From Mucilaginibacter celer (GTDB lineage Bacteria > Bacteroidota > Bacteroidia > Sphingobacteriales > Sphingobacteriaceae), in contig NZ_CP032869.1 in the NCBI RefSeq assembly GCF_003576455.2, positions 6,944,001-7,008,000 on the forward strand: 64,000 bases of DNA, read 5' to 3'. The translations under genes and the position numbers were made by a program. Under the pieces are notes generated by a model. That model did not search any database, was not told the DNA's origin, and saw only the letters and a list, made by a program, of their open reading frames with translations. Positions 1 through 9,103 of this stretch are shown in pieces (the first letter of the stretch is position 1; each line of letters opens with the position of its first letter).

Positions 1-34
1 TTAACAGGTACCCTGTACCACAAATTATTACAGA

Positions 35-337
35 ATGGAAAATTCACCAATTCATGTTATTGCCAAATGGAAGGTTAAGCCCGGCAAACTGGACGATGTA
101 CTGAGCCTTTTACCCGAAGCTGTAAAAGCAAGCACTGCCGAAGAAGGTAATCTTTTTTATAAAATACAACAGGACAATACTGATGCTAATACCCTGCTGT
201 TATTTGAAGGATATAAAAACGAAGAGGCGCTAAACTTTCACCGCAATTCCGAAGCTTTTCAAACCATTGTTGTGGGTGGTATTGTTCCGCTGCTTGAAGC
301 GCGTGAGATAAATTTTACTACGCCGTTGGTGTTTTGA
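35..337 (+). CDS. Putative quinol monooxygenase (ABM domain)
   Basis: A 100-residue protein of the antibiotic biosynthesis monooxygenase (ABM) fold, a small dimeric alpha/beta barrel. The N-terminal strand HVIAKWKVKPGK, the central LLFEGYKNEEALNFHRNSEAF segment and the length match the YgiN-like quinol monooxygenase family, where the conserved E-x-Y/W...H-x-x-S/T-x-x-F pattern lies in the core. These proteins oxidise small aromatic or quinol substrates or act in stress responses; the substrate here cannot be read from sequence. The upstream boundary lies outside the window. A short inverted repeat (ACAGG-TAC-CCTGT, 4-16) lies just upstream of the start and may be an operator. The family call is firm, the reaction uncertain. 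Confidence 0.8.
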   Translation: MENSPIHVIAKWKVKPGKLDDVLSLLPEAVKASTAEEGNLFYKIQQDNTDANTLLLFEGYKNEEALNFHRNSEAFQTIVVGGIVPLLEAREINFTTPLVF

Positions 338-404
338 GGGTGATATGTAGAGTTGAATGCATAATGTCCTCAACCTATGGTTTTATATGGCATCGTGCGG
401 GTGG

Positions 405-627
405 GCCTGTCACCCTGAGTAAATAAAAGCCGACGCCTCGGAAGGAGTATATGACATGAGGCGGGCAGGCCTGTCACTCTGAGCCGGTCGAAGAGTCGTG
501 CGCAGAGGCCCTGCCCACCATGCTTCGACAGGCTCAGCATGACGCCCACATTTAAACATGTCATGGGCGGGTTATTGAAAAGTTGCGCGCAGAGGCCCAC
601 GCCCGCCATGCTCCGTCAAGCTCAGCC
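405..627. repeat. Degenerate REP-like intergenic palindromic repeats
   Basis: A gene-free stretch made of repeated, partly inverted units. The arm GTCACTCTGAGCCGGTCGAAG (473-493, 21 bases with the last G shared) folds back on 523-543, whose reverse complement differs at three positions. A third, partial left arm lies at 405-420 (CCTGTCACCCTGAG) and a second right-half copy at 583-627 repeats the order GCGCAGAGGCCC..., ...CCATGCTCCGTCAAGCTCAGCC. Such CTGAGC-CTGTCGAAG elements are, to my knowledge, common between genes in Bacteroidota. They could work as 3'-end stem-loops or be non-autonomous REP elements. The open frame on the minus strand here (370-609) is a product of the repeat, not a gene. 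Confidence 0.75.
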
Positions 628-747
628 TTAATACACTTTTTTAATTATACCGTGGGATAGCTTGCTTCAAATCTCACTTGCCCATATCGGGCCAATAGGC
701 TGCTTGACCTGCGGATCCCGAGATAATTCAGGATTCCGTGGGGACCG

Positions 748-1662
748 CTATGCTGCTTCAACCTCATTTTTAATCAAACTCCTGGTTAGCATGTTTTCCA
801 GTTGTTTAAGTTCGTTGGTATAAAAAGTGTTTTTTCGCTTTCCGAAATACATCGGATGTTCCAGCGACGATTCGTGTTCCCATACCAACCTGATGGCCTG
901 GTTTTCAAGGTCGTTTTCGCACAAAAACTCGGGGATAACGGCAAAACCCTCGCCATTACGCAGGCTGCGCAACACAGAACTGAAATAGGGTAGTACATAA
1001 TTGGGCTGAAACGTGGGTACCCCACCGAAGTTGTGAGCCCAGAATTTTCGCAGGTAATCCTTGTCGGTTGTGGTATACCAGGTCTGTCTTGACAGCCATT
1101 TACTTGTCGTGCGTTTATCACCATCTTCAATAAACTTCTTCAGTTCGGCGGTTTGGGTTTTACTGCCGCAAACCAGTACTAAACGTTCGGAAGTGGCCTG
1201 CGTAAATTCCAGGTTATGCTGGTTACCGTTGTGCGGCGTCAAAATCAAATCGACATTACCATTGTGCAGTTCCTGGAGTAGCTGCGGATACTCGCCAAAA
1301 TGGGTAATAAGGTTAAAAGGCAGTTGCGATATATGCGCCTCCAGCGCATATTGAAAAGTTTCGAAATAGATGCCCACGCTGATGGTGGGTTTATTAACCT
1401 TTGCCTTGCGATGAAATGCATGCTCGGTTTCTTCCAGGCGGTTCATCGGTTCGATGATGGTGTGGTATAACATCGTAGCTTTATCCGTTGGCAGCATTTT
1501 CCTGGTATCGCGCTCAAAAAGGCGTTGGCCAATATAGGTTTCCAGCGAGTTTAAATGAAGGCTTACCCCCGGTTGTGAAATAAACAGCAATTGGGCCGCG
1601 GCCGAGAGCGAACGGGCTTCATAAATTACTTTAAAAGTTCGTAGCCATTCCAGATTTAGCAT
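748..1662 (-). CDS. LysR-family transcriptional regulator
   Basis: 304 residues, the usual LysR length. Residues 3-62 form the winged helix-turn-helix (LEWLRTFKVIYEARSLSAAA, then SQPGVSLHLNSLE and GQRLFERD), and residues about 92-295 form the periplasmic-binding-protein-like effector domain. It should bind a promoter as a tetramer and respond to a small ligand. The gene it controls is not clear: LysR regulators are often divergent from their target, but the right-hand neighbour (hydrolase, 1700-2548) is on the same strand 37 bp upstream and could be co-transcribed. No specific operator was recognised. The family is certain; ligand and targets are unknown. Confidence 0.93.
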   Translation of the reverse strand: MLNLEWLRTFKVIYEARSLSAAAQLLFISQPGVSLHLNSLETYIGQRLFERDTRKMLPTDKATMLYHTIIEPMNRLEETEHAFHRKAKVNKPTISVGIYFETFQYALEAHISQLPFNLITHFGEYPQLLQELHNGNVDLILTPHNGNQHNLEFTQATSERLVLVCGSKTQTAELKKFIEDGDKRTTSKWLSRQTWYTTTDKDYLRKFWAHNFGGVPTFQPNYVLPYFSSVLRSLRNGEGFAVIPEFLCENDLENQAIRLVWEHESSLEHPMYFGKRKNTFYTNELKQLENMLTRSLIKNEVEAA

Positions 1663-1699
1663 AATTATTTTGTTTTAAGGTTTGCAGTAATATTTATAA

Positions 1700-2548
1700 T
1701 TATTGGGTGCTAACTATTCCGTTAATCCACCTGATGATATCCCGTATCACCATGTCGTTGTATTTATCGTTCAATAAATCATGATAGTGCCCCTCATAAA
1801 ATTTCAAGCGCTTATCGGGCGATGAGGCATGTTCAATAAAATACTTGCTTCCGGCAGGCATGGTAACCTTATCGGCAGTACCATGAATAATAAACAGGGG
1901 TAGTTTAATACCGGCCATATTCTTTTTTAAATAATTGCATGCATATAAAAGCTGCTGCATGGTGCGGGCCGGTTGCTTTTCGTCTTTTACCAGCGGATCA
2001 TGGTTTATTTTGTAAACGATAGATTTATCGCGCGAAAAAAAATCGTTATTTAATTTAATCAGCTTTACACGCGGAATAATATAACCCAGCAACTTCATGG
2101 CGGCTAAAGCAAAGCCGGGGGCGGGTATCCTGAAGGCAAAACTCTCGCAAACAAATCCCATTAGTTTTTCCTGGTGCTTAAGCGCGTACACGGCAGCAAA
2201 CACACCGCCCGCGCTATGACCCAATAAAATTACCGGAACACCGGGATGCGCCATTTGAATAATGTTCAACAACTGATCGATGTTGGCAATGATCTCTTTA
2301 TAATCATGAATATAGTATCGCTCGCCTTCAGATAATCCCCGCCCCGGCAAATCAAGAGCGTATACCTCATACTGGCTTTTATTAAGTTCGAGGGCAAAGT
2401 TGTGATAATAGGCGCTGTGCGAATTAAGGCCGTGTACTATCAGTACGATACCTTTCGGTTTACTATCCGTTAACCAGTTTCTGAAAAATAGCTTTTGCCC
2501 CTTTGTATTGCCGAAGCTTGAGGTTCTTTGCTTTACTATCAACTCCAT
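1700..2548 (-). CDS. Alpha/beta hydrolase, monoacylglycerol lipase-like (serine aminopeptidase S33 type)
   Basis: A 282-residue alpha/beta hydrolase with no signal peptide, so probably cytoplasmic. The oxyanion strand is VLIVHGLNSHSAYY (HG at 39-40), the nucleophile elbow is GHSAGG with Ser112, the acid is in HGTADKVT (about residue 226) and the histidine is in YEGHYHDLLND. The LDLPGRGLSEG segment is typical of the Hydrolase_4/monoglyceride lipase and lysophospholipase group. It probably hydrolyses an ester of a lipid or small acyl substrate. It lies upstream of, and in the same direction as, the LysR gene with a 37-bp gap. Exact substrate unknown. Confidence 0.85.
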   Translation of the reverse strand: MELIVKQRTSSFGNTKGQKLFFRNWLTDSKPKGIVLIVHGLNSHSAYYHNFALELNKSQYEVYALDLPGRGLSEGERYYIHDYKEIIANIDQLLNIIQMAHPGVPVILLGHSAGGVFAAVYALKHQEKLMGFVCESFAFRIPAPGFALAAMKLLGYIIPRVKLIKLNNDFFSRDKSIVYKINHDPLVKDEKQPARTMQQLLYACNYLKKNMAGIKLPLFIIHGTADKVTMPAGSKYFIEHASSPDKRLKFYEGHYHDLLNDKYNDMVIRDIIRWINGIVSTQ

Positions 2549-2699
2549 GGCACAGATAACGTCAATTTCATGCCATTAACCCAAAATACAATAGATATGA
2601 ATGTGTTTTATTTTAAGTATTTGATTATTAACAGGTTGTATTGCTATTAATGCAAGAGTTGAGGGCTTTATTATACACTATCTCCGAAACGGGCGTAGG

Positions 2700-2724
2700 C
2701 AGCCTCCGTAAATTTCGGAGGCTG
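2700..2724 (-). other. Stem-loop downstream of the sigma-54 activator gene
   Basis: A perfect 9-bp stem (CAGCCTCCG / CGGAGGCTG) with a 7-base loop lies 36 bp beyond the stop of the response regulator gene. No clear T-run follows on the minus strand, so it may be a weak terminator or an mRNA 3'-end stabiliser. The rest of the 2549-2759 gap shows nothing else recognisable. Confidence 0.4.
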
Positions 2725-2759
2725 TGACGAAAAAGCGTAGCGGTTTTATCATAAACCGA

Positions 2760-4724
2760 TTATAGATGACCGGTTTGACTGAGGTAATCATCCCGTTTTA
2801 TTCCAAGCCGGGCCATTTTTGATTCGAGGGTTGTTGGTTTAATATCCAGCAGTTCGGCCGCGCCATTTGTGCCACGAATGCGCCCCTCGGATTTTTTGAG
2901 GATCGAGATAATATACTCCCTTTCTGCCTCCTGCTGGGCAAATTTTACGTCTTCGTAGGTTGTAAGCCTGGCGAGCTGAGTGGCTTCGATCACCTTATCA
3001 TTAAGATTTTGCTTCAGCGTTAGTTCCGATTTTCCGTCGTTAAGAATTACTGCCCGTTCCAGCACATTTTCCAGTTCGCGGATATTGCCCGGCCAGTTAT
3101 AAGCAAACATTTCGGCAAGCATTGATTCGGCAATCCCTTTAAACTCCTTGTTAAACTCCCTGCAAAATTTGTTTGCAAAGTATAATGATAAAGCAGGGAT
3201 ATCGCTCTTGCGTTCGCGCAGCGGTGGTAGCGTTATCGGGAAGATGTTGAGACGATAATACAAATCAAGCCTGAAGTTTCCGGCTGCTATTTCCTTTTCA
3301 AGATTCCGGTTAGTAGCAGCTACGATGCGCACATCAACCTTTTTGGTTACCGTGCCGCCAACGTAGTCAATTTCCTTTTCCTGCAAAACCCGCAGCAGCT
3401 TTACTTGCATATCGGTTGAAAGCTCACCAATTTCATCCAAAAAAATGGTACCGCCGTCGGCGCGCTCAAATTTACCCATCCGTTTTTCGGTAGCGCCGGT
3501 AAAGGCTCCCTTTTCGTGCCCGAAAAGTTCGGATTCAACCAGCGATAATGGAATGGTAGCGCAGTTAACTTTGATAAACGGCCCTTTATTCCGTCCCGAA
3601 AGCAGGTGAATAGATTCGGCAATGCGCTCCTTTCCGGTGCCGCTTTCGCCGAGTATCAGAACCGAGGTATTGTATGGAGCCACCTGCCTTACCAGTTCTA
3701 AGGCAGCCAGTAAAAGGCGGTGGGTACCAATGATGTTTTCAAATCCGGAGTTTGCCGTTACCGGTTCGGTCTCGGGCTGGTACTGATCATTTTGATGCAG
3801 CATTGTACGGCCGCTAAAAAGCCTTTCGGTAATTTCTTTCAGATGTATTTTAAGCCGGTTAAGCAGCGCAATATGTTCTATTGTGTAGGCGCCGCGTCGG
3901 CGGCTGTAAAAAAAGTAGTTAACCAGGTTGCCATTATTGAGCGCCACCGGGAATATCAGGTTTGATTCGATTTTAAAATGATCAAATAGCCTGCGATGCA
4001 ATTCGTTGGGCTGTTTGTTTTTATGGGGCGAATCTGAATTGTAAATAAAGGCGTCACCTTCGGGTGAGAGGTTTTCGTTTTCAAAAAAGAAATTGGGTGT
4101 TAAGCCGGCAATTTTAGTGAGTTCGTCGTTGCCGATGGGCTCATACTCGTCGGTTCCGGTGCGTATATATCCAAAACCGGTGCATATTTCGCCGGGTGCA
4201 GGCCTGCGGCCGGATACAATCAAATCATTGGGGATATGAGGCTGCAACAGGCGCGTAAGCTTCAGAACGCCTTGTACCGCATCTTTTACCTCTACGCTGA
4301 TATCCGCCAGCTGATTTTTCAGAAATTGCTCCTGCCGTAATTTTGTTTCGATATTGTGTTGATGGCGATACAGGGCGATATCAAGCGCAACAAGTACATC
4401 CTTTTCTCTGAAAGGTTTAACCAGGAAACCATAAGGTTGAGTCTCTTTTGCTTCTTCAAGCACCTTTTGGCTTGAATTTGCCGAAAGATACACAAAGGCC
4501 ACATCTGTGGCCTTCAGTTTCCTGGCCAGATCAATTCCTGATCGTTTGCCGTTTAAACGGATATCTACCAATACAATATCCGGTTTATATTTTTCGGCAG
4601 CATATTCGGCTTCCTCGGCCGATGTTGCAATGCCGCAAACGGTATGCCCTGCCTGCTTCAATACCAGGCGTAATCCGTTGGCTACCACAAATTCATCTTC
4701 AACTATTAATACTTTGGTACTCAT
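2760..4724 (-). CDS. Sigma-54-dependent NtrC-family response regulator (REC-GAF-like-AAA+-HTH)
   Basis: 654 residues. Residues 3-120 are a receiver domain (KVLIVEDE, phospho-acceptor Asp in VLVDIRL near 52-56, Lys in FLVKPF). Residues about 160-300 look like a GAF-type sensor segment. Residues about 327-555 are the sigma-54 activator AAA+ domain, with Walker A GESGTGKE, the sigma-54 contact loop GAFTGA, Walker B GGTIFLDEIGELS and WPGNIREL. The C-terminus (RGTNGAAELLDIKPTTLESKM) is a Fis-type HTH. It should activate sigma-54 promoters when phosphorylated, almost certainly by the TPR kinase encoded 42 bp upstream (4767-7238). The added GAF-like module suggests a second, ligand input. Start ATG 4724 gives the canonical receiver N-terminus. 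Confidence 0.93.
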   Translation of the reverse strand: MSTKVLIVEDEFVVANGLRLVLKQAGHTVCGIATSAEEAEYAAEKYKPDIVLVDIRLNGKRSGIDLARKLKATDVAFVYLSANSSQKVLEEAKETQPYGFLVKPFREKDVLVALDIALYRHQHNIETKLRQEQFLKNQLADISVEVKDAVQGVLKLTRLLQPHIPNDLIVSGRRPAPGEICTGFGYIRTGTDEYEPIGNDELTKIAGLTPNFFFENENLSPEGDAFIYNSDSPHKNKQPNELHRRLFDHFKIESNLIFPVALNNGNLVNYFFYSRRRGAYTIEHIALLNRLKIHLKEITERLFSGRTMLHQNDQYQPETEPVTANSGFENIIGTHRLLLAALELVRQVAPYNTSVLILGESGTGKERIAESIHLLSGRNKGPFIKVNCATIPLSLVESELFGHEKGAFTGATEKRMGKFERADGGTIFLDEIGELSTDMQVKLLRVLQEKEIDYVGGTVTKKVDVRIVAATNRNLEKEIAAGNFRLDLYYRLNIFPITLPPLRERKSDIPALSLYFANKFCREFNKEFKGIAESMLAEMFAYNWPGNIRELENVLERAVILNDGKSELTLKQNLNDKVIEATQLARLTTYEDVKFAQQEAEREYIISILKKSEGRIRGTNGAAELLDIKPTTLESKMARLGIKRDDYLSQTGHL

Positions 4725-4766
4725 GTAAATTGTCGCAAAAACTTAGTCTTTTATTTTATAAGTGGC

Positions 4767-7238
4767 TCATTTATTTAGGGTTAAGGCCAAAAACCGAACT
4801 GTTATATGTACACCATTATCCGTTTCGATATTAAAGTAGCCTTTTAACTGCCTGGCAAGCCCCTGCATCAGGTCGAGCCCAAGCGAATTATGTTCCATCG
4901 TATCAAAGCCCGGCGGCAAACCAATCCCGTTATCCGATATTTTAAGCACCAGGTAATCGGGGCTGTCGTGCTGTAGGATAATGCTCACCGTTCCGTCCTC
5001 CTCATTAAGAAAGGCATATTTCATGGCGTTTACTATACTTTCGGTAACTATAAGCCCCAGCGGGATAGCCTGCGATACATCAAGATCAAGTGCTTCGATC
5101 TGTTGCTCAAAACTTATTCGGTTGCCGGCATCAAAGCTTTCGTGCAGGTATTGTACCAGGTCGTTAATATACTCGGGCATGGCAATGGTGGTAGTATTTT
5201 GGTCCTGGTAAAGTTTTTGGTGTATCAAAGCCATGGCCTGCATCCGCCTCAGGCTGTCGTTAACGGCAACTTTGGCAGCATTATCCTCAAGGTAAACAGA
5301 TTGGGAGTAAAGCAGGCTGGTTACCATCTGTAAATTATTTTTAACCCGGTGATGCACCTCTTTAAGCAGCCATTCTTTTTCTTTAAGCAGTTTATCCTGC
5401 TCGGTATTGAGTGTTTCGAGGTAGGCATTTTTCTGGTCAAGTTCTTTTTGGTTGGCTTCCAGTTGCAGGTTATTTTTTTGTTTAATACGGTAGCGGTTAA
5501 ATAATAAGCCTATAATAATAATGAGCAGCACAATACCAATCAGCGTTTTGTTTTTTGTTCTGTTAGCTTCCTGTGCCTTTATTCGCTCCAATTGATTTTG
5601 GCTGTTAAGCAGCTTGATGTTTTTATCCTTCTTTTCTGTTTCGTATTTTAATAATAACTCGGCGGTTTTTTTTCGCTGATCGTAACTAAAGGCCGAATCA
5701 CTGTACTGCTGGCTTAGCTGAAGTTCTTTAAACGCCCTTAGATAATTTTTGTCGGCCGAGTCGAGCTTGAATAGGTTGTAGTGATAAACACCGGCCCATT
5801 CCATATCAAGTTTAGGAGTAGCCCTCCGGGCCAGCTCAAGTAATTTACGGGCCCCGCTGTTTTGCCCCAATGTTCTATAAAAGTTGGCAATCTGGATAAA
5901 TGCCCGCGGATACTCGTCCTGAATATATTCGGGCGGAAATTTTTCTGCCATCTCAAGGAAGGCCTGGTAGCTTTTTTCTGCTAAACTGTTTTGATGAAGG
6001 GTTTCGTAAGCTCTGCCCAACAGGTAGGTGTAAAACATTTTCTCAAAAAGAGTAGCGGGTCGATATTCTGCTCCGGTTTTTGTAAGTAATCTCAAAGCCT
6101 CTTTTTCCCTACCTACAAATAACAACGTTTCTGATTGGGCTAAGAAAGCCTTGTACCAGAATAGTCGTGTTTGGGTTGATTTATTTTCCAGTATTTTATT
6201 AAATAATTCTATCGCGTCATCATATTTTAAAAGTTTTGAATAAAGGACAGCCCGCCGGCCCCAAAAGAAGGATTTAAAGGCAGAATCAGCTTTAGTGACC
6301 ATACTTTGTAACGATTTGGTAGAATAGGTTAACGCACTGGTTAAGTCGCCCTTGCGTATGGCAATAAAAGCAAGGGCATCATAAGGAAATTGCTGATAGC
6401 GAAATTTTATAGCGGATTGAAGCTTCACTATCTCAAGCATATATTTTTCGGCTATATCATAATGCTTTTCTACAAAATAATCGATATTGATTTCAGAGAG
6501 CGCTTCAATCTGTTTATCCTTTAAATTGAGGGAAGTGAAAATTGAAAGAGCTTTTTGAAACATGGCAACCCGTGCCGGATCGCCGTAATGGAGTAGTTCG
6601 GCCGCCGAGAGCATTGCCTGGGCCTTTGCGCGCATATTGCCCGTTTTTTCAGATAAAGCAACAACATAGGCAAATGCTTTTTGACTTTCATCGTCCCGCC
6701 CGCTTTGATTGAGCCAATGTGCCCTAAGAGTTGTATATGCAATTTCCCAATTAACCGCACCTGGTTTAATAATGCGCCAACCTTCATTAATATACACCGA
6801 AGCTTCATCAAGATCAGCTTTTGCATTGCCTGGTTTGAAAATGAAATAACAGCTAAGATCGGCCAGTAGCCTTAAGCGATCATCGCCGGTGAGCCTTTCC
6901 AGCAATGCCCTGGCTTCTTTTACTTTGCCGGCGTCGAGCAAGTTACTTCCTGCGGTTGGTTTGCCATCGCTGTACCATTCGTTATAAATGAGTAGCGGGC
7001 TTAACCCGTAAATTTTTGCCGAGATGCGCATAGCGCTGTCCGCATCAATCTGTCCCTGGCTTATGGTATGCAGGTATTGGCCTGCAATTGTTACAAGCAG
7101 CCGCTGCCGGGTTACATCGTTATAGCCCGAAAGGTTAGTTTGTGCACGAGAGTTTGTAAAACAGATACAGAGGATAAAGCATAATAGTCCCCATATAAAT
7201 TGCCGTGCAGGATGAAAGGACTTGAACGTCATAACCAT
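4767..7238 (-). CDS. TPR-repeat sensor histidine kinase (HisKA_2 type)
   Basis: 823 residues. An N-terminal signal/anchor (residues about 10-32, FIWGLLCFILCICF) is followed by a long alpha-helical TPR-like region (about 60-530), one membrane segment (TLIGIVLLIIIIGLLF, about 565-580), a coiled coil, and a HisKA_2 domain whose phospho-His lies in KEVHHRVKNNLQMV. A HATPase_c domain follows (N-box IVTESIVNAMKYAF, G1 ISDNGIGLPPG, G2 SLGLDLMQGL). The TPR part is thus on the outer face of the inner membrane and the kinase is inside. It precedes the NtrC-type regulator in one operon. HisKA_2 kinases are more often found alone or with LytTR partners, so this pairing is less usual. Signal unknown. Confidence 0.93.
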   Translation of the reverse strand: MVMTFKSFHPARQFIWGLLCFILCICFTNSRAQTNLSGYNDVTRQRLLVTIAGQYLHTISQGQIDADSAMRISAKIYGLSPLLIYNEWYSDGKPTAGSNLLDAGKVKEARALLERLTGDDRLRLLADLSCYFIFKPGNAKADLDEASVYINEGWRIIKPGAVNWEIAYTTLRAHWLNQSGRDDESQKAFAYVVALSEKTGNMRAKAQAMLSAAELLHYGDPARVAMFQKALSIFTSLNLKDKQIEALSEINIDYFVEKHYDIAEKYMLEIVKLQSAIKFRYQQFPYDALAFIAIRKGDLTSALTYSTKSLQSMVTKADSAFKSFFWGRRAVLYSKLLKYDDAIELFNKILENKSTQTRLFWYKAFLAQSETLLFVGREKEALRLLTKTGAEYRPATLFEKMFYTYLLGRAYETLHQNSLAEKSYQAFLEMAEKFPPEYIQDEYPRAFIQIANFYRTLGQNSGARKLLELARRATPKLDMEWAGVYHYNLFKLDSADKNYLRAFKELQLSQQYSDSAFSYDQRKKTAELLLKYETEKKDKNIKLLNSQNQLERIKAQEANRTKNKTLIGIVLLIIIIGLLFNRYRIKQKNNLQLEANQKELDQKNAYLETLNTEQDKLLKEKEWLLKEVHHRVKNNLQMVTSLLYSQSVYLEDNAAKVAVNDSLRRMQAMALIHQKLYQDQNTTTIAMPEYINDLVQYLHESFDAGNRISFEQQIEALDLDVSQAIPLGLIVTESIVNAMKYAFLNEEDGTVSIILQHDSPDYLVLKISDNGIGLPPGFDTMEHNSLGLDLMQGLARQLKGYFNIETDNGVHITVRFLALTLNK

Positions 7239-7561
7239 GATAACCTGTGATACTATTGTTGTTTAGAAATGTAATGAACGATGCCCGGATTCTGTAAAAA
7301 CGAATATAACGAATAACCGGGAAAAATAAACCGGATTGCAGGCTTCTGGGGGCATTACTGTGCAAACGTATTAGAGTATCTGCTTTTGCCGGTTAAAGCT
7401 TATATCATATGCTCCACAATATTTAAAAAAATATGATACCGGTTTATATGATTATTATGATAACTGATATAATCCTGCTGATTTTTTGCACGCAACAAGC
7501 GCCGGTAACTTTACTAATGCGTTAACTTTTAAAAACATACACTCCCACCAAACTTTTCAAC
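7239..7561. other. Divergent intergenic region between kinase operon and hydrolase operon
   Basis: A 323-bp AT-rich gap that must hold two outward promoters. The visible structure is an inverted pair TATCATAT (7403-7410) and ATATGATA (7431-7438) around an A/T-rich centre, with CCGGTT copies just outside each arm, which could be an operator. No coding sequence was recognised here. Confidence 0.45.
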
Positions 7562-8434
7562 ATGGAAAATCAAACAACCTATCATTTCATCAAAATTAAT
7601 GGCACCGAAATTTTTTACCGGGAAGCAGGCCCCAAAAATGCGCCTACACTGGTTTTATTACATGGATACCCTGCATCATCACACATGTTCAGAAACCTGA
7701 TTGGCGCGTTATCTGATCAGTATCATTTAATTGCTGCTGATTATCCGGGTTACGGCCGAAGCGAGCAACCGCCTATTGCCGATTTTGCCTACACCTTTGA
7801 TAATTTTGCCATCATTATTGAAGAGTTGTTGAATAAGCTGAACATCTCAAAATACAGCCTTTACCTGATGGATTATGGTGCCCCGGTTGGATGGCGCTTA
7901 GCCTCAAAGTACCCGGAGAAAATAGACACCCTTATAGTGCAAAATGGTTGCGCCTACGAGGAAGGGCTTGAAACATTCTGGGACCCGATTAAAGCTTATT
8001 GGGAAAACCGGAATAATAAAGAAGCCGAACACACCCTAACCACGTTCCATAACCCAGATGGACTGAAATGGCAGTACACACATGGCTTATCCGATACATC
8101 CGTAATAAGCCCTGATAACTGGGAGATTGATCTGCGCCATTTGGAACGGCCGGAGAACGGCCAGATCCAGCTGGATCTGTTTTATGACTACCACACCAAT
8201 CCGCCCAAATACCCGGCATGGCAGCAATATTTCCGCGACCATAATCCCGAAATGCTGATAGTTTACGGTAAAAATGATTTCATCTTCCCGGTAAGCGGTG
8301 CTGAGGCCTATAAAAAAGATGTGAAAAACCTGGAGTATCATTTATTTGATGCCGGCCATTTTGCCCTCGAAAGCCATGGTATTGAGATTGCCGCTGTGAT
8401 AAAGGATTTTTTGAACCGGAAACTTAGCCGTTAA
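7562..8434 (+). CDS. Alpha/beta hydrolase with Asp nucleophile (epoxide hydrolase/haloalkane dehalogenase-like)
   Basis: 290 residues, no signal peptide. The oxyanion motif is LVLLHGYPASSHMFRN. The nucleophile elbow reads LMDYGAPVG with Asp104 where lipases have Ser, which is the mark of epoxide hydrolases and haloalkane dehalogenases. The cap domain is around residues 125-215, the acid is in VYGKNDFIFP and the catalytic His in FDAGHFALE. The family hydrolyses epoxides or halogenated alkyl groups through a covalent aspartyl ester. It is followed after 42 bp by an AhpD-like gene in the same direction, a pair that suggests detoxification. The residues support the subfamily; the substrate is not known. 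Confidence 0.85.
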   Translation: MENQTTYHFIKINGTEIFYREAGPKNAPTLVLLHGYPASSHMFRNLIGALSDQYHLIAADYPGYGRSEQPPIADFAYTFDNFAIIIEELLNKLNISKYSLYLMDYGAPVGWRLASKYPEKIDTLIVQNGCAYEEGLETFWDPIKAYWENRNNKEAEHTLTTFHNPDGLKWQYTHGLSDTSVISPDNWEIDLRHLERPENGQIQLDLFYDYHTNPPKYPAWQQYFRDHNPEMLIVYGKNDFIFPVSGAEAYKKDVKNLEYHLFDAGHFALESHGIEIAAVIKDFLNRKLSR

Positions 8435-8476
8435 GTTGAACTACGCTCTACAATCAACCTAAAAACACAATTGAAT

Positions 8477-9019
8477 ATGAAAACACTTGTATTACCTAAT
8501 TTTGATGATCTGCCCGGCGAATCGAAATCCATTCTGGAGCAGGTAAAAAAACGGCTCGGTAAAATCCCTAATCTTTATGCCACTATCGGCTATTCGGCAG
8601 CATCATTAAAAGGAATGCTGGAGTTTGAGAATTTGCTGAGTCAGGAAGCCATTTTCACCCCAAAAGAAAAGGAAGCCATAAATCTCATTGTATCTCAGGT
8701 AAACGAATGCGATTACTGTTTGGCTGCCCATACCACGCTGGCCAAAATGCGTGGTTTTTCTGAAGAGGAAACCATAGCCATCCGTAAAACTCAACTACCT
8801 GATACCAGGCTGAACATGGTACTCAAACTGGCCCAATCCATTGCCGAAAATAAAGGAAAGGCCGATCAGGATCTGGTGGAAGCTTTTTTTGGTTTCGGGT
8901 ACAAGCAGGACGCCCTGGTTAATTTGATGGGTTTGATTGTTGTGAGAACTTTTACCAATTATGTGTTTATCAACAGTTCTATCGCTATTGATTTTCCTTT
9001 GGCGCAGTCGCTTGCGTAG
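8477..9019 (+). CDS. Carboxymuconolactone decarboxylase/AhpD-like protein
   Basis: About 180 residues from ATG 8477 (an in-frame TTG lies two codons earlier at 8471). The family motif NECDYCLAAHT supplies Cys78, Cys81 and His85, the redox pair and proton relay of AhpD-type peroxidase partners (E-x(11)-C-x-x-C-x-x-x-H). Such proteins form all-helical oligomers and reduce peroxides or act as alkylhydroperoxidase accessories. It is probably co-transcribed with the preceding hydrolase and ends in front of a strong terminator (9052-9090). Family assignment is firm; the electron donor is unknown. Confidence 0.88.
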   Translation: MKTLVLPNFDDLPGESKSILEQVKKRLGKIPNLYATIGYSAASLKGMLEFENLLSQEAIFTPKEKEAINLIVSQVNECDYCLAAHTTLAKMRGFSEEETIAIRKTQLPDTRLNMVLKLAQSIAENKGKADQDLVEAFFGFGYKQDALVNLMGLIVVRTFTNYVFINSSIAIDFPLAQSLA

Positions 9020-9051
9020 TTGCCGCCGGTTTTGTTTTGATGCTTAAAAAA

Positions 9052-9090
9052 AGAGAGCCTTGCAAATGTTTGCAAGGCTCTCTTTTTTTA
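9052..9090 (+). terminator. Rho-independent terminator
   Basis: A perfect 14-bp stem, AGAGAGCCTTGCAA (9052-9065) paired with 9070-9083 around an ATGT loop, followed by seven T. An A-run before the stem makes it usable in both directions. It closes the hydrolase/AhpD operon. Confidence 0.92.
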
Positions 9091-9103
9091 AAAAGTTTTG
9101 CTC

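Noticed and set aside
370..609. 79-codon minus-strand reading frame
   Set aside because: It is made of the REP-like repeats and has no protein features.
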